Made by a program: the position numbers and the translations under genes
From: Thiohalospira sp046546335
GTDB lineage: Bacteria; Pseudomonadota; Gammaproteobacteria; Thiohalospirales; Thiohalospiraceae
Length of the DNA stretch: 13,926 bases
Assembly: GCF_046546335.1 (NCBI RefSeq)
Contig: NZ_JBKGYA010000038.1
Reading direction: 5' to 3' (one strand)
Part shown: piece after piece, positions 1 through 7,549 of the stretch
Numbering within the stretch: the stretch's first letter is position 1
Layout of the letters: each line of letters starts with the position of its first letter
The notes under the pieces: model-generated
Databases searched by the model: none
What the model was told of the DNA's origin: nothing
What the model saw: only the letters and a program-made list of their open reading frames with translations

Positions 1-489
1 CTCGACGAGGCGCGCATCCGCGGTCTCGAGACCAGCCTGGACTGGCGCCTGGGCGGCGGGGTGAACGCCTTCCTGGACGGGACCTGGATCCGGGGCGAGA
101 ACGAGGACGACCGCTTCGACGAGCCCCTCTACCAGATGCCGCCGCCGGAGGCGACGGTGGGCGTGGAGCGGCGTACGGACGCCGGCTGGCAGGGGCGGGC
201 CGCGGTGCGCGCCGTGGACAGCCAGGACCGCGTGGCTGACCAGTTCAGTAGTGACGAGGAGCGCGAGACCGCCGGCTACGCCACCCTGGACCTCTCGGTG
301 GGCTGGCGGACCTCCGGCGACGGCCTCTGGCGGACCAGCGAGGTGACCCTGGCCCTCCACAACGCCCTGGACAAGGGCTACCGCGAGCACATCAACGAGA
401 TGACCGCCCCCCGGGCCGGGAAGGAACGCGTCCAGGACCTCTGGGCCCCCGGCCGCAACCTGGCGCTCACCTGGTACGCCGAGTTCTGA
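1..489 (+). CDS. TonB-dependent outer-membrane receptor, C-terminal part (5' end outside window)
   Basis: The frame is open from base 1 and ends with TGA at 487-489, giving about 162 residues. The sequence alternates amphipathic beta-strands with polar loops. It has an asparagine-leucine-aspartate turn typical of late receptor strands (HNALDKGYREH), then APGRNLALTWYAEF with the terminal phenylalanine expected for outer-membrane barrel insertion. This is the last part of a 22-strand barrel that imports a metal chelate or cofactor using TonB energy. The plug and TonB box lie outside the window, so the substrate cannot be read. The ATG-like start at 61 is an internal GTG and not a real start, because upstream codons continue the barrel pattern. 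It converges on the tetR-type gene with only 24 bases between stops. Copper, siderophore or corrinoid receptors are all possible. Confidence 0.85.
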   Translation, partial: LDEARIRGLETSLDWRLGGGVNAFLDGTWIRGENEDDRFDEPLYQMPPPEATVGVERRTDAGWQGRAAVRAVDSQDRVADQFSSDEERETAGYATLDLSVGWRTSGDGLWRTSEVTLALHNALDKGYREHINEMTAPRAGKERVQDLWAPGRNLALTWYAEF

Positions 490-508
490 GGGGACGCGGG
501 GAGGGGAA

Positions 509-532
509 GCGGCTCAGGGTCTCCCGAGCCGC
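509..532. terminator. Hairpin between convergent genes, possible bidirectional terminator
   Basis: GCGGCTC at 509-515 pairs with GAGCCGC at 526-532. An inner GGG/CCC extends the stem to ten pairs with one bulged A and a TCT loop. It overlaps the last codons and stop of the TetR-family gene and lies just after the receptor stop, where a shared terminator would be expected. Neither strand shows a run of T after the stem, so it is not a textbook intrinsic terminator. Confidence 0.35.
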
Positions 533-1155
533 AGATCCGATGCCGTTGCCAGGCCGGTGAGCCAGGTGTCCACCAGGGGTGCGGCCTCTGCGGCGAGGTC
601 GAAGGCATGGGGGTCCAGCAGCCAGTCGAAGAGCAGGCCGGTGATGCTGGCGTGGAGGCCGATGGCGGCGCGCCGGCAGTCCAGGTCGGCGGGGAGCTGG
701 CCGCGGGCGACGGCGTTGGCCAGCAGCCGGCGGGTGCGCTCGCGGCCCTGGGCGTTGAGCGCCTGCTGACGCGCCACCAGGGTCTCCGTGGCGGGGACCC
801 GCTCGCACTTGTGGAAGAGGATCTCCAGCACCCGGCGCTGATGCGCGTTGCCCGCCGTCTCCTCCAGAACGCGTAGCAGCAGGCCGCGCAGGCTGCCCAG
901 CGGGTCCGGCTCGTCGTCGCTGGCCGCCTCGGTGGCCAGGGCCTCGATGGGCAGGTGCACGCGCTCGTGCATGCGGTTGAAGAGGTCCTCCTTGTTGCGG
1001 AAGTGGCCGTAGATCGCCCCCCGCGTGACCCCGGCCGCCGCCGCGATGTCGTGGAGGGTGGTGGCCGCCACCCCCTTCTCGCAGAAGACCGTCTCGGCGG
1101 CATCCAGGATCCGCCGGGCGGTGGCCTCCGCCTCCTCGCGACTCTTGCGCGCCAT
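514..1155 (-). CDS. TetR/AcrR-family transcriptional repressor, probable regulator of the adjacent RND efflux operon
   Basis: The product has 213 residues, normal for the AcrR/TtgR group. The N-terminal helix-turn-helix is clear: RRILDAAETVFCEKGVAATT (14-33), then DIAAAAGVTRGAIYGHFRNK (36-55), the TetR recognition region. The C-terminal two thirds is helical, with acidic and arginine-rich segments, and would form the ligand pocket and dimer face. The start ATG at 1155 gives the standard MARKSREEAEATARRIL beginning, and an AGGTAGGGGG-like purine stretch lies just upstream. The gene diverges from the efflux operon, and a 20-bp near-palindrome of AcrR type lies between them. By analogy with AcrR, the protein should bind that site and repress the pump and probably itself, releasing DNA when a pump substrate binds. 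The ligand is unknown. Confidence 0.93.
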   Translation of the reverse strand: MARKSREEAEATARRILDAAETVFCEKGVAATTLHDIAAAAGVTRGAIYGHFRNKEDLFNRMHERVHLPIEALATEAASDDEPDPLGSLRGLLLRVLEETAGNAHQRRVLEILFHKCERVPATETLVARQQALNAQGRERTRRLLANAVARGQLPADLDCRRAAIGLHASITGLLFDWLLDPHAFDLAAEAAPLVDTWLTGLATASDLRLGRP

Positions 1156-1291
1156 CTCCCCCTACCTCGACTCCCCCGTCCATCGCCGCCCGGGAACGTG
1201 AGGGCCCCTTGCCGGTCGGAAAGGGAGTCCCTCGCTGCAGCAGGGTGGGCCCATCTCCGCCGGTTCGCCGAACGGCCCGCGTCCTGGCAGG

Positions 1292-1320
1292 GTTTTAATA
1301 TACATTCGCGTATGTATAAT
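1292..1320 (+). promoter_or_regulatory. Probable promoter of the efflux operon
   Basis: A perfect TATAAT -10 box lies at 1315-1320, 34 bases before the ATG of the adaptor gene. Seventeen bases upstream, GTTTTA (1292-1297) is a poor -35 box. The region is a short AT-rich island in GC-rich DNA. A strong -10 with a weak -35 fits a repressor-controlled promoter. The -10 box is partly inside the palindrome at 1299-1318, so a bound repressor would block polymerase. Confidence 0.5.
1299..1318. promoter_or_regulatory. AcrR-type operator palindrome between tetR-family gene and efflux operon
   Basis: TATACATTCGCGTATGTATA reads the same on both strands at 18 of 20 positions; only the symmetric pair at positions 8 and 13 breaks the symmetry. 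Its half-sites (TACATT / ATGTA) resemble the known E. coli AcrR operator, which is built from TACATACATT and its complement. It sits between divergent repressor and pump genes and overlaps the pump -10 box. Binding by the 514-1155 product is inferred from position and family. Confidence 0.72.
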
Positions 1321-1353
1321 TTCATCTTTACCATCCGGTCAGGAAGGAACGCC

Positions 1354-2556
1354 ATGCATCGCCCCTCCGCCCTATACATCGCTGCGCTGGCCCTTGTCGG
1401 GTTGCTGCTGACCGCGGTCCTCTCGCCGGTTCACGCCCAGCAGGATAAGCAGGATAAGAAGGAGGACCAGCCGCCGCCGGAGGTGGGGGTGGTGGAGATT
1501 CAGCCCCGGGACGTGGAGCGGACCACCGAACTCCCCGGCCGTACCGCCGCCTATCAGGTGGCGGACATCCGGCCGCAGGTCACCGGCGTGTTGCGGGAGC
1601 GGCGCTTCGAGGCCGGCGATCGGGTGGAGAAGGGCCAGACCCTCTACGAGATCGACCCGCGCCGCTACGAGGCGGCGGTCCAGCGGGCGGAGGCGGCGCT
1701 GCTCCAGGCGCAGGCGCGGGTGGAGAACCTGCGGCGCAAGGAGGAGCGCTACGCCGACCTGGTGGCCGAGGACTCGGTGAGCCAGCAGGAGTACGACGAC
1801 GTCCGCGCCAGCCTCCGGGAGCAGGAGGCGGCGGTGCAGGTAACCCGCGCCGAGCTGGCCACCGCCCGGCTGGATCGGGAGTACGCCAGCATCGAGGCCC
1901 CCATCCGCGGCCGGGTGAGCGAGCCCTTCATCACCGTGGGCGAGCTGGTCACCGCCAACCAGGGCGAGGCGCTGACCCGGGTGACCCGCCTGGACCCCAT
2001 CTATGTCGATGTCCAGCGCGGGGCCAAGGAGGTCCTGCGGTTGCAGCGCGCCCAGCGCCGGGGCGAGCTGGAGACCGGCGAGGACGGCCAGCCGCGGGTG
2101 GAGGTGGAGCTGCCGGACGGCTCCAGCCACGATCACGCCGGCCGGCTCTCCTTCAGCGGTGTCAATGTGGATGGCGGCACCGGCACGGTGACCCTGCGCG
2201 CCACCGTCCCCAATCCCGACGGCACCCTGCTGCCGGGGATGTTCGTCCGCGCCCGGGTGAGCGAGGGGACCGAGGCCGGCGCCCTCCTGGTGCCCCAGCA
2301 GGGGGTGACCCGCAACCGCCAGGGCGAGCCCACGGCGCTGGTGGTCAACGATGACGACGAGGTGGAGCGCCGCCGGCTCACCGTGGATCGGACCCATGAC
2401 TCCTTCTGGGTGGTCACCGACGGCCTCGCCGCCGGCGATCGCGTCATGGTCTCCGGCCTGCAGAAGGCCGACCCCGGCGACACCGTGAAGCCGGTGGAGG
2501 CGGATATCCCCAATCAGCCCGCCGAGGATGCCGCCGAGGGCGACGACCATGGTTGA
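1354..2556 (+). CDS. RND efflux periplasmic adaptor (membrane fusion protein), AcrA/MexA family
   Basis: The product has 400 residues, close to AcrA (397). Residues 1-28 form a signal peptide with a leucine/alanine core and a VHA cleavage site. There is no lipobox cysteine, so unlike AcrA it is probably not a lipoprotein. The lipoyl half-motifs are present (PQVTGVLRERRFEAGDRVEKGQ and APIRGRVSEPFITVGELV). They flank an alpha-hairpin rich in Ala, Arg and Glu (about 110-175). Beta-barrel and membrane-proximal domains follow (LLPGMFVRARV, VPQQGVTRN, DGLAAGDRVMVSGLQKADPGDTV). It would join the pump to an outer-membrane channel. The ATG at 1354 is preceded by AGGAAGGA at 1341-1348 and is the first to give a signal peptide; the in-frame codons upstream back to 955 run through the promoter and operator. 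The end overlaps the pump gene by eight bases, so the two are translationally coupled. Confidence 0.96.
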   Translation: MHRPSALYIAALALVGLLLTAVLSPVHAQQDKQDKKEDQPPPEVGVVEIQPRDVERTTELPGRTAAYQVADIRPQVTGVLRERRFEAGDRVEKGQTLYEIDPRRYEAAVQRAEAALLQAQARVENLRRKEERYADLVAEDSVSQQEYDDVRASLREQEAAVQVTRAELATARLDREYASIEAPIRGRVSEPFITVGELVTANQGEALTRVTRLDPIYVDVQRGAKEVLRLQRAQRRGELETGEDGQPRVEVELPDGSSHDHAGRLSFSGVNVDGGTGTVTLRATVPNPDGTLLPGMFVRARVSEGTEAGALLVPQQGVTRNRQGEPTALVVNDDDEVERRRLTVDRTHDSFWVVTDGLAAGDRVMVSGLQKADPGDTVKPVEADIPNQPAEDAAEGDDHG

Positions 2557-5500
2557 GTTCTTCTTCAAGCGGCCGGTCTTCGCCTGGGTCCTGGCCATCG
2601 CCACCATGCTCACCGGCGTGCTGGCGATGCAGACCCTGCCGGTGGAGCGCTACCCCACGGTGGCGCCGCCGGCGGTGGAGATCGAGGCCACCTTCCCCGG
2701 GGCGTCGGCGGAGACCGTCTCCAACACCGTGGTCCAGGTCATCGAGCAGCAGATGACCGGGATCGACGACCTCATCTACATGGAGTCCACCGGCAGCTCC
2801 GCCGGGCGCGCCTCCATCAAGCTCACCTTCGAGCCGGGGACCGATCCCGACATCGCCCAGGTCCAGGTCCAGAACAAGCTCAAGCAGGCCGAGCCCATGC
2901 TGCCCCGGGAGGTGCAGCGCCAGGGGCTTACCACCGAGCGGGCCAACAGCTCCTTCCTCATGGTTACCGCCTTCCTCTCCACCGACGGGCGGCTGGCCAA
3001 GGAGGACCTGGCCGACTTTGTCGCCTCGGAGATCCGCGAGCCCATCGGCCGGGTCCAGGGGGTCGGGAACGTCCAGGTCTTCGGCTCCCAGTACGCCATG
3101 CGGATCTGGCTGGACCCCGAGAAACTGCAGGACTACGAGCTCACCATCGATGATGTCCGTGGCGCCCTGGAGGACCAGAACACCGTGGTCACCGCCGGCG
3201 AACTGGGCGGGCTGCCGGCGGTGGAGGGCCAGCAGCTCAACGCCACGGTGAACGCCCAGGGGCTGCTCGAGAGCCGCGAGGATTTCCGCGACGTCCTGCT
3301 CAAGACCACCGATGACGGCGGCCAGGTGCGGCTGGGGGACGTCGCCGAGGTGGAGCTGGGGGCGGAGTCCCCCGCCGTCCAGACCTTCTACAACGAGCAG
3401 CCCGCCTCCGGCATGGGCATCAACCTTGCCCCCGGGGCCAATGCCCTGGAGACCTCCCGGCGGGTCCAGGAGCGGCTGGAGGAGCTGGAGCCCTTCTTCC
3501 CCGAGGGGGTCGAGGTCCGCTATCCCTACTCCACGGCGCCCTTCGTGGAGGCCTCCATCGAGCAGGTGATCCACACCCTGGTGGAGGCGGTGATCCTGGT
3601 GGTGGCGGTGATGATGCTCTTCCTCCAGAGCTGGCGCGCCACCCTGGTGCCCACCCTGGCCATCCCGGTGGTCCTGCTGGGGACCTTCGCCGTCATGGCG
3701 GCCACCGGCTTCTCCATCAACATGCTCACCATGTTCGGCATGGTGCTCGCCATCGGCCTGCTGGTGGACGATGCCATCGTGGTGGTGGAGAACGTCGAGC
3801 GGATCATGCACGAGGAGGGGGTGGGGCCGGTGGAGGCCACGCGCCGCTCCATGCGCCAGATCACCGGGGCGCTGGTGGGCATCGGCGTGGTCCTCTCCGC
3901 CGTCTTCATCCCCATGGCCTTCTTCTCCGGATCCACCGGCGCCATCTATCGCCAGTTCTCCATCACCATCGTCACCGCCATGGCGCTGTCGGTGCTGGTG
4001 GCGCTCATCCTCAGCCCCGCCGTCTGCGGCGGAGTCCTGCGCCGGCAGGACCAGGAGGGGGCGTGGCACCAGAAGGCCTTCGGCTGGTTCAACCGGCTGG
4101 TGGAGGCCGGCACCCGCGGCTACGTGAGCTCGGTGCGCGGGATCCTCAACCACCCCTGGATCGGCATGGGTGCCTTCCTCGCCATCGTCGGCCTCCTGGC
4201 GGTGCTCTTCGTCCGCGTCCCCGGCGGCTTCCTGCCCCAGGAGGACCAGGGCGTGGTCATCACCCAGTTCCAGCTCCCCGCCGGCGCCACCCAGGAGCGG
4301 ACCCTGGAGACCGTGGACGAGATCGAGGAGTACTACCTGGACCAGCCGGAGGTGAACGGGGTCTTCGCCGTGGCCGGCTTCAGCTTTACCGGCCGGGCGC
4401 AGAATGTCGGCATCGCCTTCATCAACCTCAAGCCGTGGGCGGAGCGCGGACCGGGGCAGGACGTCGACGCCCTCCTGGGCCGCGCCAACAAGGAGCTGGC
4501 CGGGATCGTCCGGGACGGCGAGGTCTCCGCCTTCAACATCCCGCCCATCCCGGCGCTGGGCAACGCCGGTGGCTTCGACCTGCGGCTGCAGGACCGCGGC
4601 GACCTCGGCCACGACGCCCTCATGGCGGCCCAGGCGAAGTTCCTGGCCGCCGCCGCCGAGAGCCCGGTGCTGGCCGGGGTACGGCCCGACGGCCTGGACG
4701 ACAACCCCCAGTACGAACTGGATATCGACCGCGACAAGGCGCGCGCCCTGGGCGTACCGCTACCGGCGCTGAACCAGCTGCTCTCCACCGGCTGGGGCTC
4801 CGGCTACGTCAACGACTTCCTCCACCAGGGCCGGATCAAGCGGGTCTATCTCCAGGGGGAGGCGGAGCACCGCATGGTCCCCGAGGACCTGCGGGAGTGG
4901 TACGTTCGCAACGAGGCCGACGAGATGGTGCCGGTGAACGAGGTGGTGGATGGTGGCTGGGGTTACGGCTCCCCGCGCCTGGAGCGCTACAACAGCGTCC
5001 CCGCCCGCTCCATTGCCGGCGGCCCCGCCCCCGGCTACTCCACCGGCGAGGCCATGGCCGAGGCCGAGCGCATCATCGAGGAGGAGCTGCCCGACGGCGT
5101 CGGCCAGGCCTGGTCCAGCCTCTCCTACCAGGAGCGCCAGGCCGGCGACCAGGCGGGGATGCTCTACCTCCTCTCGCTCATCGTGGTCCTGCTCGCCCTG
5201 GCCGCCCTCTACGAGAGCTGGACCATCCCCTTCGCCGTGGTCCTGGCGGTGCCGCTGGGCGTCATCGGCGCCGTGGTCGCGGCGCTGCTGCGCGGGATCC
5301 CCAATGACGTCTTCTTCCAGGTGGGGATCCTCACCACCCTGGGGCTGACGGCGAAGAACGCCATCCTCATCGTGGAGTTCGCCCGGGATCTGGAGGGCAA
5401 GGGGCTGGCCCTGCTGGACGCCACCCTGGAGGCAGTGCGGATCCGGCTGCGACCCATCCTCATGACCTCCCTGGCCTTCAGCATGGGCGTGATCCCGCTG

Positions 5501-5662
5501 GCCCTGGCCAGCGGCGCCGGGGCCGCCAGCCAGATGGCCATCGGTACCGCCGTCCTGGGCGGGATGGTCTCGGCCACCTTCCTGGCCATCTTCTTCATCC
5601 CGCTGTTCTACGTGGTGGTGCGCCGGGTCACCGACCGCCTGAAGGGGGTGCCGGCCGCTTGA
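2549..5662 (+). CDS. RND multidrug efflux transporter, HAE1 family (AcrB/MexB-like)
   Basis: The product has 1037 residues, the size of AcrB. It is the proton-driven inner-membrane pump that captures hydrophobic compounds in the periplasm. It begins MVEFFFKRPVFAWVLAIATM, the usual first transmembrane helix. The proton-relay residues are present: Asp407-Asp408 in GLLVDDAIVVVEN at the same numbers as in AcrB, Lys936 in GLTAKNAILIVEF, and Arg966 in the RLRPILMTS segment. Two large periplasmic loops and twelve membrane helices follow the family plan. The ATG at 2549 is chosen over the one at 2528 because it gives the conserved start, has GAGGG at 2536-2540, and overlaps the upstream stop in typical fashion. 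No TolC/OprM-type gene follows, so the pump must use a channel encoded elsewhere. Substrate range cannot be read from sequence; regulation is probably by the divergent repressor. Confidence 0.97.
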   Translation: MVEFFFKRPVFAWVLAIATMLTGVLAMQTLPVERYPTVAPPAVEIEATFPGASAETVSNTVVQVIEQQMTGIDDLIYMESTGSSAGRASIKLTFEPGTDPDIAQVQVQNKLKQAEPMLPREVQRQGLTTERANSSFLMVTAFLSTDGRLAKEDLADFVASEIREPIGRVQGVGNVQVFGSQYAMRIWLDPEKLQDYELTIDDVRGALEDQNTVVTAGELGGLPAVEGQQLNATVNAQGLLESREDFRDVLLKTTDDGGQVRLGDVAEVELGAESPAVQTFYNEQPASGMGINLAPGANALETSRRVQERLEELEPFFPEGVEVRYPYSTAPFVEASIEQVIHTLVEAVILVVAVMMLFLQSWRATLVPTLAIPVVLLGTFAVMAATGFSINMLTMFGMVLAIGLLVDDAIVVVENVERIMHEEGVGPVEATRRSMRQITGALVGIGVVLSAVFIPMAFFSGSTGAIYRQFSITIVTAMALSVLVALILSPAVCGGVLRRQDQEGAWHQKAFGWFNRLVEAGTRGYVSSVRGILNHPWIGMGAFLAIVGLLAVLFVRVPGGFLPQEDQGVVITQFQLPAGATQERTLETVDEIEEYYLDQPEVNGVFAVAGFSFTGRAQNVGIAFINLKPWAERGPGQDVDALLGRANKELAGIVRDGEVSAFNIPPIPALGNAGGFDLRLQDRGDLGHDALMAAQAKFLAAAAESPVLAGVRPDGLDDNPQYELDIDRDKARALGVPLPALNQLLSTGWGSGYVNDFLHQGRIKRVYLQGEAEHRMVPEDLREWYVRNEADEMVPVNEVVDGGWGYGSPRLERYNSVPARSIAGGPAPGYSTGEAMAEAERIIEEELPDGVGQAWSSLSYQERQAGDQAGMLYLLSLIVVLLALAALYESWTIPFAVVLAVPLGVIGAVVAALLRGIPNDVFFQVGILTTLGLTAKNAILIVEFARDLEGKGLALLDATLEAVRIRLRPILMTSLAFSMGVIPLALASGAGAASQMAIGTAVLGGMVSATFLAIFFIPLFYVVVRRVTDRLKGVPAA

Positions 5663-5687
5663 TTGGGGGAGCCGCTCTTTCTATCCT
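5659..5687 (+). promoter_or_regulatory. Possible promoter of the toxin-antitoxin operon
   Basis: TTGATT (5659-5664, overlapping the pump stop codon) and TATCCT (5682-5687) are separated by 17 bases and each match four of six consensus positions. Transcription would start near 5694, giving a leader of about 30 bases before the antitoxin ATG. The -10 box lies in the left arm of the inverted repeat at 5681-5707, as expected for autoregulation. Confidence 0.4.
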
Positions 5688-5707
5688 TACTTTCAGGTAA
5701 GGAATAG
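5681..5707. promoter_or_regulatory. Inverted repeat upstream of vapBC, probable autoregulatory operator
   Basis: CTATCCTTAC (5681-5690) and GTAAGGAATAG (5697-5707) are inverted copies with a single extra base in the right arm and a six-base spacer. The site ends 15 bases before the antitoxin ATG and covers the likely -10 box. AbrB-type antitoxins and their toxin complexes commonly bind such repeats to repress their own operon. An intrinsic terminator for the pump operon is less likely because no T-run follows. Confidence 0.55.
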
Positions 5708-5722
5708 AAGATGGAGTAGGTG

Positions 5723-5959
5723 ATGGAGGCGACAGTTACCAGCAAGGGGCAGATCACCCTGCCCAAGGGGCTGCGGGAGCAGCTCCGGTTGCATACGGGG
5801 GATCGGGTCGTATTCCTCGTCGGTGAGGACGGCTCGGTTCACCTGATCCCCAAGCGCGCCTCCCTCGACGAGCTCAAGGGGATCGTGCCGGCGCCCGGCC
5901 AGCCGGTCGGTCTCGAGGAGATGGAGCGGGCCATCGAACAGGGTGCCTCGGAGCCTTGA
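5723..5959 (+). CDS. vapB: AbrB/SpoVT-fold antitoxin (VapB-type)
   Basis: The product has 78 residues. Residues 1-45 are a swapped-hairpin AbrB DNA-binding domain with the signature TVTSKGQITLPKGLREQLRL, followed by GDRVVFLVGEDGSVHLIPK. The C-terminal tail (DELKGIVPAPGQPVGLEEMERAIEQG) is the helical and extended part that would wrap the toxin and block its active site. The ATG at 5723 has GGAG at 5713-5716; a GTG directly before it would add one residue and cannot be excluded. The stop overlaps the toxin start by four bases (TTGA). The antitoxin should also bind the upstream inverted repeat to repress the operon. The antitoxin-before-toxin order and overlap are typical of type II systems. Confidence 0.9.
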   Translation: MEATVTSKGQITLPKGLREQLRLHTGDRVVFLVGEDGSVHLIPKRASLDELKGIVPAPGQPVGLEEMERAIEQGASEP

Positions 5960-6357
5960 TCGGGCTGGATACCAATGTCCTGGTGCGCTATCTCACCCAG
6001 GACGATGCGGAGCAGGCCGCAGCCGCCAATCGGGTCATGCAGGCCCAGTGCACCGCGGATGATCCGTGCCGGCTCTCCCTGGTCGTCCTCTGCGAGCTGG
6101 TCTGGGTCCTGCGAGGGCCCTACGGCTGCGACCGGGAGACCATCGCCGGGATCCTGGAACGGCTCCTCTCGGCTGCCGAGCTGGAGGTGGCCGATGAGGC
6201 GATTGCCTGGCGGGCGATGCGCGCCTACGCCGAGGGGCCGGCGGATTTTGCCGATTACTGCATCCTCTTCGCCCATCGCGAGGCCGGCTGCTCCAGGACC
6301 CTCTCCTTCGACCAGCGGCTCGCTCGACACCCCGAGGTAGACATCCCGATGGCCTGA
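5956..6357 (+). CDS. vapC: VapC-type PIN-domain toxin ribonuclease
   Basis: The product has 133 residues, the usual VapC size. It begins MIGLDTNVLVRYL with the first catalytic acid Asp5. Glu47 (CELVWVL), an Asp in ADFADY (Asp97 or Asp100) and Asp119 (TLSFDQRL) complete the PIN metal-binding set. Proteins of this family cleave RNA, often tRNA or rRNA, with Mg2+ or Mn2+, halting translation until antitoxin is replaced. The TTG start at 5956 is chosen because it places the catalytic Asp at the usual distance from the N terminus and overlaps the antitoxin stop, implying coupled translation. All active-site acids are present, so it is probably functional. The RNA target cannot be predicted. It converges on bluB, with 23 bases between the stops and no convincing terminator. 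Confidence 0.92.
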   Translation: MIGLDTNVLVRYLTQDDAEQAAAANRVMQAQCTADDPCRLSLVVLCELVWVLRGPYGCDRETIAGILERLLSAAELEVADEAIAWRAMRAYAEGPADFADYCILFAHREAGCSRTLSFDQRLARHPEVDIPMA

Positions 6358-6380
6358 ACCGGGCGCTTCCTGTCGGCCTC

Positions 6381-7052
6381 CTAGCCGGCCCCTCCCTGCC
6401 CCGGTTCACCAGCGGGTAACTGCCAGTAGTCGGTATGGACCAGCTCCTCCAGGGGGCGGCGCTGGTCCCAGCCCTCCTGCTCCAGCATGGGGCGGTCGTA
6501 GAAGGCCTCCACATGGCCCAGGCAGAGCAGGGCCACCGGGCGGCCGCCCTCGGGGATGGCCAGCTCCCGGCGCAGGGCCTCGGGATCGAAGATCGAGACC
6601 CAGCCCATGCCCAGCCCCTCCGCCCGGGCGGCCAGCCAGAGGTTCTGGATGGCGCAGGCCACCGAGGCGAGGTCCATCTCCGGCAGGGTCCGCCGGCCGA
6701 AGACATGGCCCTCCCGCTCCGGCATCAGGGCTGCGGCCAGCAGCTCGCCGGACTCCCGTACCCCCTCCACCTTGAGCCGCAGGAACTCCCGCTGGCGCTC
6801 GCCCATGGCCTCGGCGGTGCGCTGGCGCTCCGCCTCCACCAGGGCGTGGATGGCCTCCCGCCGGGCCGGGTCGGTGATCCGGATGAAGCGCCACGGCTGC
6901 ATGTAGCCGACGCTGGGGGCCCGGTGGGCGGCCTCCAGCAGCCGCTGGAGGGTCGCCTCGTCCACCGGGTCGGGTCGGAAGTGGCGCATGTCGCGACGCT
7001 CGCCGATGACCCGGTAGACGGCGGCGCGTTCGGCGTCGGTGAAGTCGCTCAT
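6381..7052 (-). CDS. bluB: 5,6-dimethylbenzimidazole synthase BluB
   Basis: The product has 223 residues and a flavin-dependent nitroreductase fold. BluB cuts up reduced FMN with oxygen to make 5,6-dimethylbenzimidazole, the lower ligand of vitamin B12, in the cytoplasm. Signatures are RRDMRHFRPDPVD (19-31), APSVGYMQPWRFI (45-57), FGRRTLPEMDLASVACAIQN (118-137), GLGMGWVSIFDP (146-157) and LCLGHVEAFYDRPMLEQEGW. Asp21 and Ser153 are likely counterparts of the essential Asp and Ser of the rhizobial enzyme, though this needs an alignment. The ATG at 7052 overlaps the upstream stop (ATGA) and has GAGG before it. It is the last gene of a riboswitch-led operon, so its expression should fall when cobalamin is plentiful. 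That context separates it from other nitroreductases. Confidence 0.94.
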   Translation of the reverse strand: MSDFTDAERAAVYRVIGERRDMRHFRPDPVDEATLQRLLEAAHRAPSVGYMQPWRFIRITDPARREAIHALVEAERQRTAEAMGERQREFLRLKVEGVRESGELLAAALMPEREGHVFGRRTLPEMDLASVACAIQNLWLAARAEGLGMGWVSIFDPEALRRELAIPEGGRPVALLCLGHVEAFYDRPMLEQEGWDQRRPLEELVHTDYWQLPAGEPGQGGAG

Positions 7053-7549
7053 GGCGCCTCGGTGCTCGGCAGGGGCGGACATTCTACCCCGCGCCGGCGC
7101 AGCCAGGGCAGGAGGTCGGCCGGCGGGACGTAGCCGCGCAGGCGGTGGGTGACCCGGCCGGCCCTGTCCACGAAGAGGGTGAAGGGGGTGGCGGGGACGC
7201 CGCCCACGGTGGCCAGGAGGCGGTCGGTCCCCGCCACCGCCGGCAGTTCCACCTCGGCGGCGTGCAGGACCCGCCGGTAGCCGGGGGTGTCGCCGTGGAC
7301 GCCCACCCCGGCGGCCTCCAGGGCCTCCGGGCAGGCGGCGGTGATCCGGTCCACCGCCCGGAGCTGGCGGACGCACCAGGGGCAGCGCGGCTCGAAGAGG
7401 ATCAGCAGGGCCGGCCCCTCCACCAGATCGGGCAGCGCCCGGGGCTTTCCGTCCCGCAGGTCGGTGAGCGCCAGCTTCGGGAGCTCCGCCGCGGGTACGG
7501 CCGCCGCCCCCAGGAGGAGGAGCCCGGCGAGGGCGAGGCGGCGAGTCAT
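7049..7549 (-). CDS. Secreted thioredoxin-fold protein (TlpA/DsbE-like) with CPWC motif
   Basis: The product has 166 residues. Residues 1-21 are a signal peptide (MTRRLALAGLLLLGAAAVPAA), so it acts in the periplasm. A thioredoxin fold follows, with LILFEPRCPWCVRQL giving the redox pair Cys56 and Cys59. The expected cis-proline region is VPATPFTLFVDRAGRV, and the domain ends GYVPPADLLPWLRR. Two other cysteines are present (in AACPEAL and near the C terminus in VECPP). The start overlaps the receptor stop by one base (TGATG) and the stop overlaps bluB, so the three genes form one transcript. Its operon partner is a receptor whose only cysteines form a CxxC pair, so that receptor is a plausible redox client. 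Cytochrome maturation is the usual role of relatives, but nothing nearby supports it here. Confidence 0.85.
   Translation of the reverse strand: MTRRLALAGLLLLGAAAVPAAELPKLALTDLRDGKPRALPDLVEGPALLILFEPRCPWCVRQLRAVDRITAACPEALEAAGVGVHGDTPGYRRVLHAAEVELPAVAGTDRLLATVGGVPATPFTLFVDRAGRVTHRLRGYVPPADLLPWLRRRGVECPPLPSTEAP

Noticed and set aside
2528..2548. ATG at 2528 as the pump start
   Set aside because: It adds seven residues before the conserved MVEFFFKRP start and lies deep in the adaptor gene.
2444..4612. 722-codon open frame on the minus strand opposite the RND pump
   Set aside because: It is rich in His, Gly, Asp and Leu with no recognisable domain, and is a usual antisense artefact of GC-rich coding DNA.
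5681..5707. Inverted repeat as a terminator of the efflux operon
   Set aside because: It lacks a following T-run and overlaps the likely vapBC promoter, so an operator is the better reading.
7053..7082. Earlier bluB start at 7082
   Set aside because: It would add ten residues with no BluB similarity and overlap the thioredoxin gene further. The 7052 start has ATGA coupling.
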